63,309 nucleotides of DNA, from positions 1 to 63,309 of IMG/VR virus record IMGVR_UViG_3300006030_000029; one strand, written 5' to 3'. The stretch's first letter is position 1. Every line of letters starts with the position of its first letter. The position numbers and the translations under genes are program-made. A model generated the notes under the pieces. That model searched no databases. It saw only the letters and a program-made list of their open reading frames with translations, and had not been told where the DNA came from. Origin of the DNA: a virus. Shown piece after piece: positions 27,004-34,325 of the stretch.

Positions 27004-27632
27004 AGACAATCATCCGCACCATCGAAATCCCGAAGTTCACCAAGGGGCGCATCCAAGCCTTGTTTCCGGGCTACTCGCTGATCGGCGATCCGTATGGCTG
27101 GTTTTACCCTGTGGAACAAACCAAGGTGGTCGTGGTCAGCTATGGATGGTCCAGCCTGATTGAGGCCGTGAAGGCGCACATGAAGGGCAACGGCATCGAA
27201 GAACCGCTAACCTTGGAGCTGCAAATGGCCGATTTCATGTGCCAGCATGTGCCGGAATGGTGCGAGGCCATCAGCGCCGAAAAGGAGGCCAAGGTATCTG
27301 CATGGAAGATGATGAAGAGCTTTTACCGCGCCGTAGAGGCAACGTGGCATGAGGGCCAAGTCAACCAAGAAGAGGCGGACAGACGCGCTGCCATTTGTGC
27401 CAAGTGCCCGAAGAACTCGGATAAAGTCACCGAGTTTTGCATAGGTTGTTTTGCTCGAAGCCTTGTGTCGAAGGTGAATGATCTGCTTGGCAGCAAGCGA
27501 ACGGCGTATGACGAGAAGTTGAAGACGTGCGGAGCGTGCCACTGCCAACTTTCCTTGAAGGTATGGATGGCTAAGTCAGGCATGACCGACCCTGCGGTTC
27601 AGTGGGATGAGAACTGCTGGATGCGGGAGTGA
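27000..27632 (+). CDS. Zinc-ribbon protein after the polyvalent gene
   Basis: A 210-residue protein in an ATGA overlap with the giant gene. Residues 1-75 form an alpha/beta segment; about 125-200 carry CAKCPKN, CIGCFA and CGACHCQLSLK, enough for two zinc sites. It closes the operon and ends 3 bp from a convergent gene. Function is unknown; co-expression with the polyvalent protein suggests a virion or chaperone role. Confidence 0.7.
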   Translation: MKTIIRTIEIPKFTKGRIQALFPGYSLIGDPYGWFYPVEQTKVVVVSYGWSSLIEAVKAHMKGNGIEEPLTLELQMADFMCQHVPEWCEAISAEKEAKVSAWKMMKSFYRAVEATWHEGQVNQEEADRRAAICAKCPKNSDKVTEFCIGCFARSLVSKVNDLLGSKRTAYDEKLKTCGACHCQLSLKVWMAKSGMTDPAVQWDENCWMRE

Positions 27633-27635
27633 GAA

Positions 27636-28907
27636 TTACTTCTCACATGACTCCCAAGCGTCAGAATTGCGACGACGAATGGTGACACCATTCTTTTGCA
27701 GCCATTCAAAAGTAACCTGAACTGGGCCGGAAGCAGCCAAATATTCAACGCTGCTATCTGTGACGGTTAAAATGCCGTAACGCTTGCCCGCCATCAAAAG
27801 CTCGTCTCCGCAGCGAACATCCTCCGGCCCAAGCGGCACCTTCGGCTTCTTCTCGCGCCATTTGAGGACGCGGTAGGCGGTGATGCCATCGCGTTCATTG
27901 TGTGTCCACGCATCTTCATAGTTGGAGGGCCTGCTGCCTGCTCGTTCGCAATGAAACCCATTGGCTAGTTTATACTCCCACTCCTCCACCTCCTCGTCAT
28001 TCAACGGGCAAGGTCCGCCGTGCCACTCGATCCACGGGATTTCGTCGGGTTTGATTCGGTAGGTGTCCAACGGGTATTTCCAAGTAGGATGCGTGCAGTC
28101 AATCCAATGTCCGCGAATGCACCCCTGAATCACCTTCCCCTCCGCGTGCGCTTTTTTCAACTCGGCGTAGGGGTCAGAATTCGACGCCAGCAGCTTTCGC
28201 TGAAATTCAGCACCGAAAGCGCCGGGGATAGCTTCGGAGAAGACGTTATGCACGGCGACCGCTGGCTCTTTCTCGGCTGGCTGGAATGCTGCTAGGCTCG
28301 TTTCTTCTGGTGTGTCAGCGTAGCGCCAACCGATGACATCCCCTGGGGCCTTCGATCCGTCACATAGTTTCAGCTCAGACCAGCGAACAGTTTTGGGGTT
28401 GCAGTCCAACATCGAGTAAAAACTGAACATCAACACGTCAACTCTGCGCTCCTCGTCACAAGGACAAGGATCACCTGCGCGGTGCCAAGTCCATTCGTGG
28501 CCGGAGTGAGTGAAGAGAAGCGAGCGGGTGGTGCGCGTAGGTAAATGGCAAGAGGTCATCCGCGCCCCGAAGTCGAGGCCGATGCTGGACCACTTAGCTT
28601 GGGAAGGCAGAATAACTTCGTCGCCCTGTTCGCAGGCTTCCCCGTCGCAAAGCGGCCTTGTTCCGGGTGGCAGCATCTCGGCAGTCCATCCGTCCTCCCG
28701 ATGCCACTTCATTACGGGCGGTGGCGTGGGAATGGTGAACGGTTTGGGTTTCTCAACAACCGTGATGCCGGGACCAAAGCCGTATTGCTCGTAGCCTTTG
28801 GCGGCGAGTTCAGGCGTCAATTCTGCGGATTTTGGCTGCTCGGTCATGTTTCTCTCAATCCAATCAGCAGCGAGGCGGAGTTGTGCGGCGGTTTCGGAGG
28901 GTGTCAT
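27636..28907 (-). CDS. Phage protein with two copies of a WHxGxPCP domain
   Basis: A 423-residue protein. Two related segments are visible: WHRAGDPCPCDEE ... GDVIGWRYA (about 140-200) and WHGGPCPLNDEEV ... DGITAYRVLKW (about 290-355). This domain occurs in many phage proteins of unknown function, often as tandem copies. The N-terminus has a helix and a Pro-rich linker. It is the last gene of the minus-strand replication operon, but it has its own strong promoter just upstream, overlapping the primase-helicase gene end. Confidence 0.7.
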   Translation of the reverse strand: MTPSETAAQLRLAADWIERNMTEQPKSAELTPELAAKGYEQYGFGPGITVVEKPKPFTIPTPPPVMKWHREDGWTAEMLPPGTRPLCDGEACEQGDEVILPSQAKWSSIGLDFGARMTSCHLPTRTTRSLLFTHSGHEWTWHRAGDPCPCDEERRVDVLMFSFYSMLDCNPKTVRWSELKLCDGSKAPGDVIGWRYADTPEETSLAAFQPAEKEPAVAVHNVFSEAIPGAFGAEFQRKLLASNSDPYAELKKAHAEGKVIQGCIRGHWIDCTHPTWKYPLDTYRIKPDEIPWIEWHGGPCPLNDEEVEEWEYKLANGFHCERAGSRPSNYEDAWTHNERDGITAYRVLKWREKKPKVPLGPEDVRCGDELLMAGKRYGILTVTDSSVEYLAASGPVQVTFEWLQKNGVTIRRRNSDAWESCEK

Positions 28908-28917
28908 ATCGAATCCA

Positions 28918-28946
28918 ACCTTACGTTAATTGGTGGAGTGTGTCAA
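28918..28946 (-). promoter_or_regulatory. Promoter, TTGACA-17-TAAGGT
   Basis: Minus strand: consensus TTGACA (28941-28946), 17 bp ending AATTAACG, TAAGGT (28918-28923), then 10 nt to ATG 28907. One of the best members of the family. Confidence 0.75.
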
Positions 28947-30703
28947 ACGAGTTTGGAGTAGGTTCGGCGGATGGGGTCGTATTTCAGCTTGAACACATCA
29001 AGCCACCCCGTCTCGCGCTGCTTCTCGATAATCACCTCCGCATCGTGCATGGCCTTCTTTTGCTCGTAAGTCAGCCCCTCCTTCATCTTTTCGAGGTTGC
29101 GCTGAATCAGAACAATGTTGTCCACATTGTTTGTGAGCAGGCTACTCCCCTTGATGGAATACATGGACGGGCGATGCCCCTTCGGCGGGTTGATCGGCGG
29201 CTTGCCAAGGTGAGCCACCAGATGCACATGCGTCATGGTCTGCTTGGCGAAGTCTTGGAGCTTTTGCGTGAACTCACCCTGCGCCGGGAAATTCTCCTCC
29301 AGACCCGTGATACGCATCAGGGAATCAATGATGAAATGCTCGCAGCCGTAGCGGCGATAGGCAAACTGCATCATCTCAAAAAGCTCATCTTGGGCAATAG
29401 AGCCAACGTGGTCAACGTAGGCCACGAAGTCCCCGGCATACTTGTAGAATCCCTCAACAGCCTCCGGTGTGGCTTTGCCGTGGAACGTCTCGATCAAACG
29501 CAACATCAGTTTGTGGCATGGCATCTCCAACGAGGCGACCATCATTCTGCGCTCATCGGCTAGGAGGTTGGACATCATAAAGTTTAGGAACGTGGTCTTT
29601 CCGGCGTGGCTATATCCTCCGGTGATCGTCACCTCGCCCGGACGCCACCAGAATCCTTCTTGTGTTGTATGCCACTCGGTCTTTTTGAGGAATGGCAGCG
29701 TGAATGGCTCATCCTTCAAAAGCATTTCGTTCTCCACCCGCTCCTTCAAATCCTTAGCCAAAACCAGCTTCTTGATCTGCGGAATCTTGGCGTTTTCCAC
29801 CCAATCCTTCGCGTCGTCGGCAGTGTATCCGGCCTTCAGGCAGTCATTGGCGTCTTTCTTCGGTGTCGAAATAATCAGGCAGCGGTGCTTTCCAAGGCGG
29901 TTGACGACCGTTTCCATGAACTTCTTCCCCGGTCCGTCAGAATCAAAGGCGATGTAAATGGTCGAAAAGGCCTCCAAGTTCTCCCATTCGTATTCGATCC
30001 AACTCATTCCGGCCCCGTTAGGAATCGAAAGGGCGGCATATCCCCATTGGTGCCAAGTCATCGCGTCAATCTGCCCCTCCGCCAAGATGATCTTCCGGTT
30101 CCGGTAGTCCTGCTCAGTGAGCGATTGCCAGCCAAAAAGCGACGGGGCGCACTCGGCATCCTGCCAGACCCGTTTATTTGCCCCTAGAGTGCGGTAAGAA
30201 CGGTTCAGGAGGGTTCCCGAGGGTGAATAGCTTGGAAACACTATCGCCTTCTTCTGAGGGCATCCTAGCACGGAATACGCGGCAATGGTCTTTTCGGTCA
30301 GCTTTCTCTCATTTTTGAGAAACAGCATCATCTGGCCGTTGGGATTCGGGGCGACGGCATTGATTTCCGGTGGAGTCTTGTAGGTCTTGGTTTTTTCCAT
30401 CTTCACCGCGTCCACAATGCCGAGGTATTCCTTGACCTGTTTGACCGCCTCCGCTGCCGTGACATTCTTGCAGAGACGCCAGAGGTCGATGAGGTCGCCG
30501 TGGTCGGAATCCGTTGACCAGTCCCGCCACTGGCCCGCATAGGTGCCGGTGATGGTGACTTTGAGGCTGTCGCCGGGTTTGCCGGTAACGTCGCCACAGA
30601 CCCATTCGCGCCCGTTCTCCAGCTTTCCAGCCGGAAGGAGCATTTGAGCCACCTTGAGCGGGTTGCTGGCGAGGCGAGCCGAGATTTCCGTGAGAGTGAC
30701 CAT
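28943..30703 (-). CDS. Bifunctional primase-helicase (T7 gp4/Twinkle-like)
   Basis: A 586-residue protein. Residues 1-100 form an N-terminal domain with a DWSTDSDHGDLIDLW segment like those preceding phage primase cores, but without a clear four-Cys zinc finger. A Toprim core follows: ILAEGQIDAM (E209) and IAFDSDGPG (D254, D256). The C-terminal RecA-fold helicase has Walker A GGYSHAGKTT (362-371) and Walker B HFIIDS (456-461). It would unwind the fork and lay primers. No phage DNA polymerase is visible, so a host polymerase is probably recruited. Its start overlaps the initiator gene by one base. Confidence 0.9.
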   Translation of the reverse strand: MVTLTEISARLASNPLKVAQMLLPAGKLENGREWVCGDVTGKPGDSLKVTITGTYAGQWRDWSTDSDHGDLIDLWRLCKNVTAAEAVKQVKEYLGIVDAVKMEKTKTYKTPPEINAVAPNPNGQMMLFLKNERKLTEKTIAAYSVLGCPQKKAIVFPSYSPSGTLLNRSYRTLGANKRVWQDAECAPSLFGWQSLTEQDYRNRKIILAEGQIDAMTWHQWGYAALSIPNGAGMSWIEYEWENLEAFSTIYIAFDSDGPGKKFMETVVNRLGKHRCLIISTPKKDANDCLKAGYTADDAKDWVENAKIPQIKKLVLAKDLKERVENEMLLKDEPFTLPFLKKTEWHTTQEGFWWRPGEVTITGGYSHAGKTTFLNFMMSNLLADERRMMVASLEMPCHKLMLRLIETFHGKATPEAVEGFYKYAGDFVAYVDHVGSIAQDELFEMMQFAYRRYGCEHFIIDSLMRITGLEENFPAQGEFTQKLQDFAKQTMTHVHLVAHLGKPPINPPKGHRPSMYSIKGSSLLTNNVDNIVLIQRNLEKMKEGLTYEQKKAMHDAEVIIEKQRETGWLDVFKLKYDPIRRTYSKLV

Positions 30704-31791
30704 TAGAACAGTTCTCCTTCCGCCAAAGGTTCGATGTCCGTTGGTTCTTCGGAGGGGGCTGGCTGCGCATTTTCAGCAGCCTTGATCTTGGCCTGAATTC
30801 TCTCCCAAGGGGTAGGCTCGTAAACCTGTTCGCCCTCCGGCTCATCCAAGGGCCACAGGTCGCCGGGTTGGGGGTTCTTTTGCGATGGCATGTAGCCCTG
30901 AGCTTTCCATGAGCGGATTGTCATCTGCCAGTTTTTGATTTTCTGCTTGCCGTTCATCCAGCCGTTGCCCTCCCATTTCGACCACAGAGCTTCGGCATCT
31001 CGCGGGGTGAGTCCGTTGTCGCGACAGAACTGGTCGATTTCCTCGCGAGTGGCACGGCTAAGGTTTTTGGAAGGTTTTGCTATTTCCTTGTCTTGTTCTT
31101 TGTCTTTGTCTTTATCCTTTTCTTTGTCTTGTTCTTGGAGACTACCAAGGTAGTCTTCGATAGGATTCCCGGTAGCCTTTGAAAGCCTTTGAATTACCTC
31201 CAAAAAATTCAATCCCTCCTCTTCGCAGAACTTCTTGAGTGGTTTGTCTGACTTTTTAGAGTTTGCAGTAGATGAGCAAACAACCAAATTTGATGGTATC
31301 GCCTTACCATTTAAGGCCTTTGGAATGATATGATCGACAACTGGTGTCTCGCCTTCAAGAAGTTTTCTGTTATAGTAAATACAGAAGTCAACACCATCGC
31401 GGACCAAGATTTCCTTCCTCTTTTCTGGAGTTAAGGTGTTCTTAAATTTTTGGTTTTGCTCAACATAATCTACATCTATGCCATGCTTGGCAAGAGCTGT
31501 GAATACGGGCATGTGAGGCTTGCATTGAGATGATAGCTTGCCGTATTGGAATTGAATGAAGCCGCAAATGAGCAGTTTGTCGCCCATTTGCTCAACCCTT
31601 CCATCCAGAAAAGACAAGTCTTTCAAGGACACCTCATCGCCGATTTGGAAACTGGCAAGCTCCCAATCTGGCTCTATCACACCTGCATGATCGCATTGAT
31701 CCAAGAGCCATTGCCACAACAGTTTGTGCTTCGGCTTCAGTTTTCTAAACCAAGGATTGCTCCATTTTGATGTTTCGGTAAAACGCTTCAT
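30703..31791 (-). CDS. Replication initiator/replisome organizer with an inserted HNH domain
   Basis: A 362-residue protein. Residues 1-110 (FTETSKWSNPWFRKLKPKH.. then FIQFQYGKLS) match the N-terminal winged-helix domain of phage replisome organizers. Residues about 120-190 form an HNH nuclease core: VRDGVDFC, VVDHIIPKALNG (D143, H144) and SNLVVCSSTANSKK. A charged linker of DKEKDK units (about 220-236) leads to a helical C-terminal domain (about 245-295), typical of such organizers and likely to bind the helicase. An HNH unit in the linker is unusual. The neighbouring primase-helicase supports the replication role. Confidence 0.8.
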   Translation of the reverse strand: MKRFTETSKWSNPWFRKLKPKHKLLWQWLLDQCDHAGVIEPDWELASFQIGDEVSLKDLSFLDGRVEQMGDKLLICGFIQFQYGKLSSQCKPHMPVFTALAKHGIDVDYVEQNQKFKNTLTPEKRKEILVRDGVDFCIYYNRKLLEGETPVVDHIIPKALNGKAIPSNLVVCSSTANSKKSDKPLKKFCEEEGLNFLEVIQRLSKATGNPIEDYLGSLQEQDKEKDKDKDKEQDKEIAKPSKNLSRATREEIDQFCRDNGLTPRDAEALWSKWEGNGWMNGKQKIKNWQMTIRSWKAQGYMPSQKNPQPGDLWPLDEPEGEQVYEPTPWERIQAKIKAAENAQPAPSEEPTDIEPLAEGELF

Positions 31792-31794
31792 GTC

Positions 31795-31822
31795 TCTAAA
31801 AAGGCCCTGCCCACGCAGCCAA
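31795..31822 (-). promoter_or_regulatory. Promoter of the replication genes, TTGGCT-16-TTTAGA
   Basis: Minus strand: TTGGCT (31817-31822), 16 bp, TTTAGA (31795-31800), 3 nt before ATG 31791. It overlaps one arm of an inverted repeat (31806-31814). Confidence 0.5.
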
Positions 31823-31888
31823 GGGTGGAAAACCGACGAGCGCGGCGTCCTTGACAGGTGGGCAGGATTTAATCTTTAGGGTTTTCAT
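31796..31888 (-). CDS. Possible 30-residue ORF upstream of the initiator
   Basis: A short ORF (starts MKTLKIKS, ends AGPF) between a good promoter and the initiator gene. It could be a leader peptide, as its coding sequence spans a 9 bp inverted repeat. Evidence is weak: only size, the promoter and frame integrity. Confidence 0.3.
   Translation of the reverse strand: MKTLKIKSCPPVKDAALVGFPPLAAWAGPF
31806..31866. repeat. Inverted repeat, 9 bp arms, upstream of the initiator gene
   Basis: CCTGCCCAC (31806-31814) and GTGGGCAGG (31858-31866) are perfect complements separated by 43 nt. On the minus strand the second arm is followed by GCCTTTTTAG, so the RNA could act as a terminator or attenuator just before the replication genes. 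Confidence 0.5.
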
Positions 31889-31922
31889 TGCTCGTTGAGC
31901 CGTTTCCACGCGGCTTTACTTG

Positions 31923-31950
31923 CCTATACCACAGCGCAAAACGCTGTCAA
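31923..31950 (-). promoter_or_regulatory. Promoter, TTGACA-16-TATAGG
   Basis: Minus strand: TTGACA (31945-31950), 16 bp, TATAGG (31923-31928). The -35 region TTGACAGCGTTTTG is an exact 14 bp copy of the one at 32145-32158. It would transcribe the 31888 ORF and the replication genes. Confidence 0.6.
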
Positions 31951-31960
31951 ACCGGAGGCT

Positions 31961-32107
31961 TCATCGCCTGCTAAAGCCTCCCGTCGCGACCATTGTAATC
32001 AAAAAGAAGTAGATGGCCCACAAGATAACCGTGGCATCAACCTCCATGGGCTTATCAGGTTCCGGCTGGCTACCCGGATATTCATGCCAGAATGCTAGTG
32101 TTTTCAT
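31961..32107 (-). CDS. 48-residue single-TM protein
   Basis: A small ORF beginning MKTLAFWHEY with a Pro-rich segment and one hydrophobic helix (about residues 24-42, ILWAIYFFLITMVATGG), ending in Arg. It has a TTGACA promoter upstream. Small membrane proteins of this kind recur in this minus-strand region; no function is known. Confidence 0.55.
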   Translation of the reverse strand: MKTLAFWHEYPGSQPEPDKPMEVDATVILWAIYFFLITMVATGGFSRR

Positions 32108-32118
32108 ATAGGTTAATC

Positions 32119-32146
32119 TCCAGCCACAAACTTAATCAACGCCACA
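32119..32146. repeat. 28 bp near-copy of the end of the 33017 gene
   Basis: The sequence GCCACAAACTTAATCA followed by C/T-variant bases and GCCACAA occurs here and at 33024-33051. At 33024 it encodes the C-terminal residues VALIKFVAG of a membrane protein; here the same residues are readable but lack an upstream gene. It looks like a remnant of a duplication. Confidence 0.5.
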
Positions 32147-32158
32147 AAACGCTGTCAA
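32130..32158 (-). promoter_or_regulatory. Promoter, TTGACA-17-TTAAGT
   Basis: Minus strand: TTGACA (32153-32158), 17 bp, TTAAGT (32130-32135), 22 nt before ATG 32107. Confidence 0.5.
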
Positions 32159-32373
32159 TTTCTCAAGCTAATCATGGCATTGTCGATTGCTTGCTTTAGA
32201 ATAGGCCATTCATCAGGATCAATCAAAATCGTTCCATCTTCATTGACATGAGGTTGATGAATTTTCAAAAACTCACCTGCGGCTTCGTCTTCAACGGTAA
32301 TGACTGTTGCTCTTTCGTGAAAAATGGCCTCTCCATCTGGAATAATGGTCCATTGTGTAGGTCTTGTAATCAT
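32155..32373 (-). CDS. Hypothetical 72-residue protein
   Basis: An acidic alpha/beta protein, start in the context AATACC-ATG, which is also used by the next upstream gene. No motif was recognised. Its last codons overlap the -35 box of the next promoter. Confidence 0.6.
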   Translation of the reverse strand: MITRPTQWTIIPDGEAIFHERATVITVEDEAAGEFLKIHQPHVNEDGTILIDPDEWPILKQAIDNAMISLRN

Positions 32374-32394
32374 GGTATTCGGTGGGTTGTTAGA

Positions 32395-32991
32395 TCATTC
32401 GGGTTCTCCAATCTGGCATTCAGCCGTGTAAAGGTGCTCAAGGGACTCGAAACGGGGCAGTTCTTCGCAGGGTTTCTGGAAAGCTGCATCCACGCTCAAC
32501 ACTCGGTTGTTAGGCACGGCGGCAAACCATCCCTGCTCAACCTGAAGGACATGGAGCTGTTTATGTTGTTCAAAATCGTTGGCCAACGCATTACCTTCGA
32601 AATCAATCGTGAACAGGTAGCGAGATGCGAGCCTTGCCGGGTATCCTTTGACGCCACGCACGTTTAGCAGTTGGGCATTACCGCGTTTCCAGAGGCCAAA
32701 CTCATGCACGGTGAAGTGCGATGAGAAGGTATCCCACGGCTGAATAAGCTCCACGTCCGGCATTTTGCACTCCTTCCAGCACAGGGCTTGGATTGGCAGG
32801 CAGAACATGGCTCCGGCGCAATCAGGCTCGTCAAACCTTACCTGAAACTGGAGGCTCGCTGCTTCCTGACACCGAACGCCGAGGATGTGGGCTTTCAGGT
32901 ATCGCCCTTTGCCGGTCAGGTGGTTCTGCGTGAACTCTTTGCGGACGAGGCAGCGGACGATGGATGGCGTGTCGGAGAGAATGTATGGCAT
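32395..32991 (-). CDS. Hypothetical 198-residue soluble protein
   Basis: An alpha/beta protein with several Cys (RCQEAAS, PDCAGAMFCLPIQALCWKEC) and a sequence KMPDVELIQPWDTFSSHF. No TM or signal peptide. I do not recognise the family. It lies in the run of small genes between the replication and recombination operons, which suggests a DNA-metabolism or early take-over role. Confidence 0.65.
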   Translation of the reverse strand: MPYILSDTPSIVRCLVRKEFTQNHLTGKGRYLKAHILGVRCQEAASLQFQVRFDEPDCAGAMFCLPIQALCWKECKMPDVELIQPWDTFSSHFTVHEFGLWKRGNAQLLNVRGVKGYPARLASRYLFTIDFEGNALANDFEQHKQLHVLQVEQGWFAAVPNNRVLSVDAAFQKPCEELPRFESLEHLYTAECQIGEPE

Positions 32992-33016
32992 GGTATTGAG
33001 CCTCGTTGGTCATGGA

Positions 33017-33181
33017 TCACGCTCCCGCCACAAACTTAATCAGTGCCACAACGACTAGCAGGCCAAGAGCCAGCCATCCAAGGGCCATCGCGCCTACGAC
33101 GAGGCAGCTTCCGGCCATGATGGCCTTTTCGGTTTTATCGACGGGTGGTTGTTTGGGGTAGTTGGATTCAGTTTCGTTCAT
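33017..33181 (-). CDS. 54-residue membrane protein
   Basis: The N-terminus (about 1-20) is polar with Pro and Lys; residues about 21-52 form one long or two short hydrophobic helices (SCLVVGAMALGWLALGLLVV). The start overlaps the end of the upstream gene by 14 bp. Its C-terminal codons are duplicated at 32119-32146. Confidence 0.6.
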   Translation of the reverse strand: MNETESNYPKQPPVDKTEKAIMAGSCLVVGAMALGWLALGLLVVVALIKFVAGA

Positions 33182-33407
33182 ATTGCTTGTCTCCTATTGT
33201 CGAGAAAATCTCCACCATCTCATCCAGTTCGTCAACGGCGGCGTCCCAAATGCAGTCCCGGTGGATGGGGTGGTAGCTTGAAATTTGATGGGCCAGCAGG
33301 TCGATGAGGATTTTCGTCACCTCCTCCTTGTCGGCTTTTGTGACTGACAGCGTGGATGCCAGACGGTGCGCTAGGCGGTGGGCTGGCGAGGCTTTGGTGT
33401 TGGGCAT
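33168..33407 (-). CDS. Hypothetical 79-residue protein
   Basis: A helical acidic protein (KADKEEVTKILIDLLAHQ). ATG 33407 is preferred; an upstream in-frame ATG at 33428 would overlap the previous gene. No family was recognised. Confidence 0.55.
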   Translation of the reverse strand: MPNTKASPAHRLAHRLASTLSVTKADKEEVTKILIDLLAHQISSYHPIHRDCIWDAAVDELDEMVEIFSTIGDKQYERN

Positions 33408-33411
33408 GTTA

Positions 33412-33621
33412 TTAAGATGGAATTTCAATAAATGCTAAACCATCACAAACTTCGCATGTATGCCTTGTGGCTTCTTTATGATCTGGAAAGCAAGGATTTC
33501 CATCCGCGTCATAGCACTGAATTTCTTTGCCATCACCGTCGCAGTGGGGGCATTTGCGAAATGCGATAACGCCTTTGATGACATCTCGAAGCCAATCTGT
33601 TTCACAAACAATAGAATTCAT
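33412..33621 (-). CDS. Small zinc-finger protein (CPHCDGDG / CEVCDG)
   Basis: A 69-residue protein with CPHCDGDG and CEVCDG, resembling one DnaJ-type zinc-binding repeat, with a middle CYDADGNPCF. ATG 33621 gives a compact product; a longer form to 33702 is possible. It may bind protein or nucleic acid as a small adaptor. Confidence 0.6.
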   Translation of the reverse strand: MNSIVCETDWLRDVIKGVIAFRKCPHCDGDGKEIQCYDADGNPCFPDHKEATRHTCEVCDGLAFIEIPS

Positions 33622-33688
33622 TTGATAGTCCTCCGGCAGTATTAAGCAAGGAGCAACGCATCTGAGATGGCATGCGTGCATTTGATGT

Positions 33689-34039
33689 TTAACATGATTC
33701 AACGATTATGATTATTTTTTCTTCTTCCCCTTTTTGAGCCTTGCGCTGGCTTGTCTCAATTTTTGTTTTGTCCGCTTCGTCGCCAGATATGACTCCAGCG
33801 TATCGCAGTAGGTCAACATGATACTTCTCGCACAGATTATCTTCATCGAGGAGTCGTTTGCGGACGCTTTCAACGCGGACAAGAACTCTGCCGCCAGTTG
33901 GTCTTTGAACTTCTTTCTGCGCCAATGGTTCATCGACAGGACTTCGTTCCACGACGGCAGGCGTCCCGGTATTTCGAGCGAGAAGATCAGGACTGGCGTT
34001 TGGGAAGAGTCTGAGAATGCCATGATAGCCGGGTTTCAT
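33689..34039 (-). CDS. RusA-like Holliday junction resolvase (C-terminal motif frame)
   Basis: A 116-residue frame whose ATG at 34039 overlaps the stop codon of a small upstream ORF (ATGA). The C-terminal half has RLLDEDNLCEKYHVDLLRYAG and SGDEADKT, the Asp-rich signature of RusA-type resolvases that cut four-way DNA junctions. The N-terminal half (about 1-50) does not look like RusA. The better RusA-like N-terminus lies in an overlapping frame starting at 34023, so the gene may be split by a -1 frameshift or the locus may be dual-coded. Confidence 0.6.
   Translation of the reverse strand: MKPGYHGILRLFPNASPDLLARNTGTPAVVERSPVDEPLAQKEVQRPTGGRVLVRVESVRKRLLDEDNLCEKYHVDLLRYAGVISGDEADKTKIETSQRKAQKGEEEKIIIIVESC
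33712..34023 (-). CDS. Overlapping frame with a RusA-like N-terminus
   Basis: A 103-residue frame inside the RusA-like locus. Residues about 10-45 (FSLEIPGRLPSWNEVLSMNHW then RRKK) look like the start of a RusA domain, with the PSxN and HW features. Beyond residue 50 it reads through the shadow of the resolvase motif and ends in poly-Lys. A -1 shift near AGA-AAG-AAG (about 33913-33921) would join it to the LDEDNL motif. It may be the first part of a frameshifted gene, or a separate product. Confidence 0.4.
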   Translation of the reverse strand: MAFSDSSQTPVLIFSLEIPGRLPSWNEVLSMNHWRRKKFKDQLAAEFLSALKASANDSSMKIICARSIMLTYCDTLESYLATKRTKQKLRQASARLKKGKKKK

Positions 34040-34146
34040 TTTAAAACTTTGAGTAAAAAGATTGTTCCGCAAATAATAGTCACGATGATAACCAAAGCGG
34101 CAGGCCAGTTTCCAGAAGATTCGCAGGCTAAAATAAAAGTATTCAT
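34036..34146 (-). CDS. 36-residue single-TM protein
   Basis: A small ORF with one hydrophobic helix (about residues 12-33, WPAALVIIVTIICGTIFLL) and a basic end. It overlaps both neighbours by 4 bp (ATGA), good support for translation. Confidence 0.5.
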   Translation of the reverse strand: MNTFILACESSGNWPAALVIIVTIICGTIFLLKVLK

Positions 34147-34325
34147 GCTTTTTCTTGCGCGATGATTTGAACAAAAGGTTTGCCAATGCCAGTCGAGCGA
34201 TAGCGGAGGTCGATCACCAGACCACAGGCGTGCGAGCCGAGGAACTGGAGCTTGACCTCGGCGGGAACGTCGCCGTGCGTGGCTTGGATGGATTGAAGCT
34301 GGGATATTAGTTCGGAGATTGGCAT
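34143..34325 (-). CDS. Hypothetical 60-residue protein
   Basis: A small alpha/beta protein with the segment THGDVPAEVKLQF, a short pattern common in phage proteins of unknown function. Overlaps both neighbours. Confidence 0.6.
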   Translation of the reverse strand: MPISELISQLQSIQATHGDVPAEVKLQFLGSHACGLVIDLRYRSTGIGKPFVQIIAQEKA

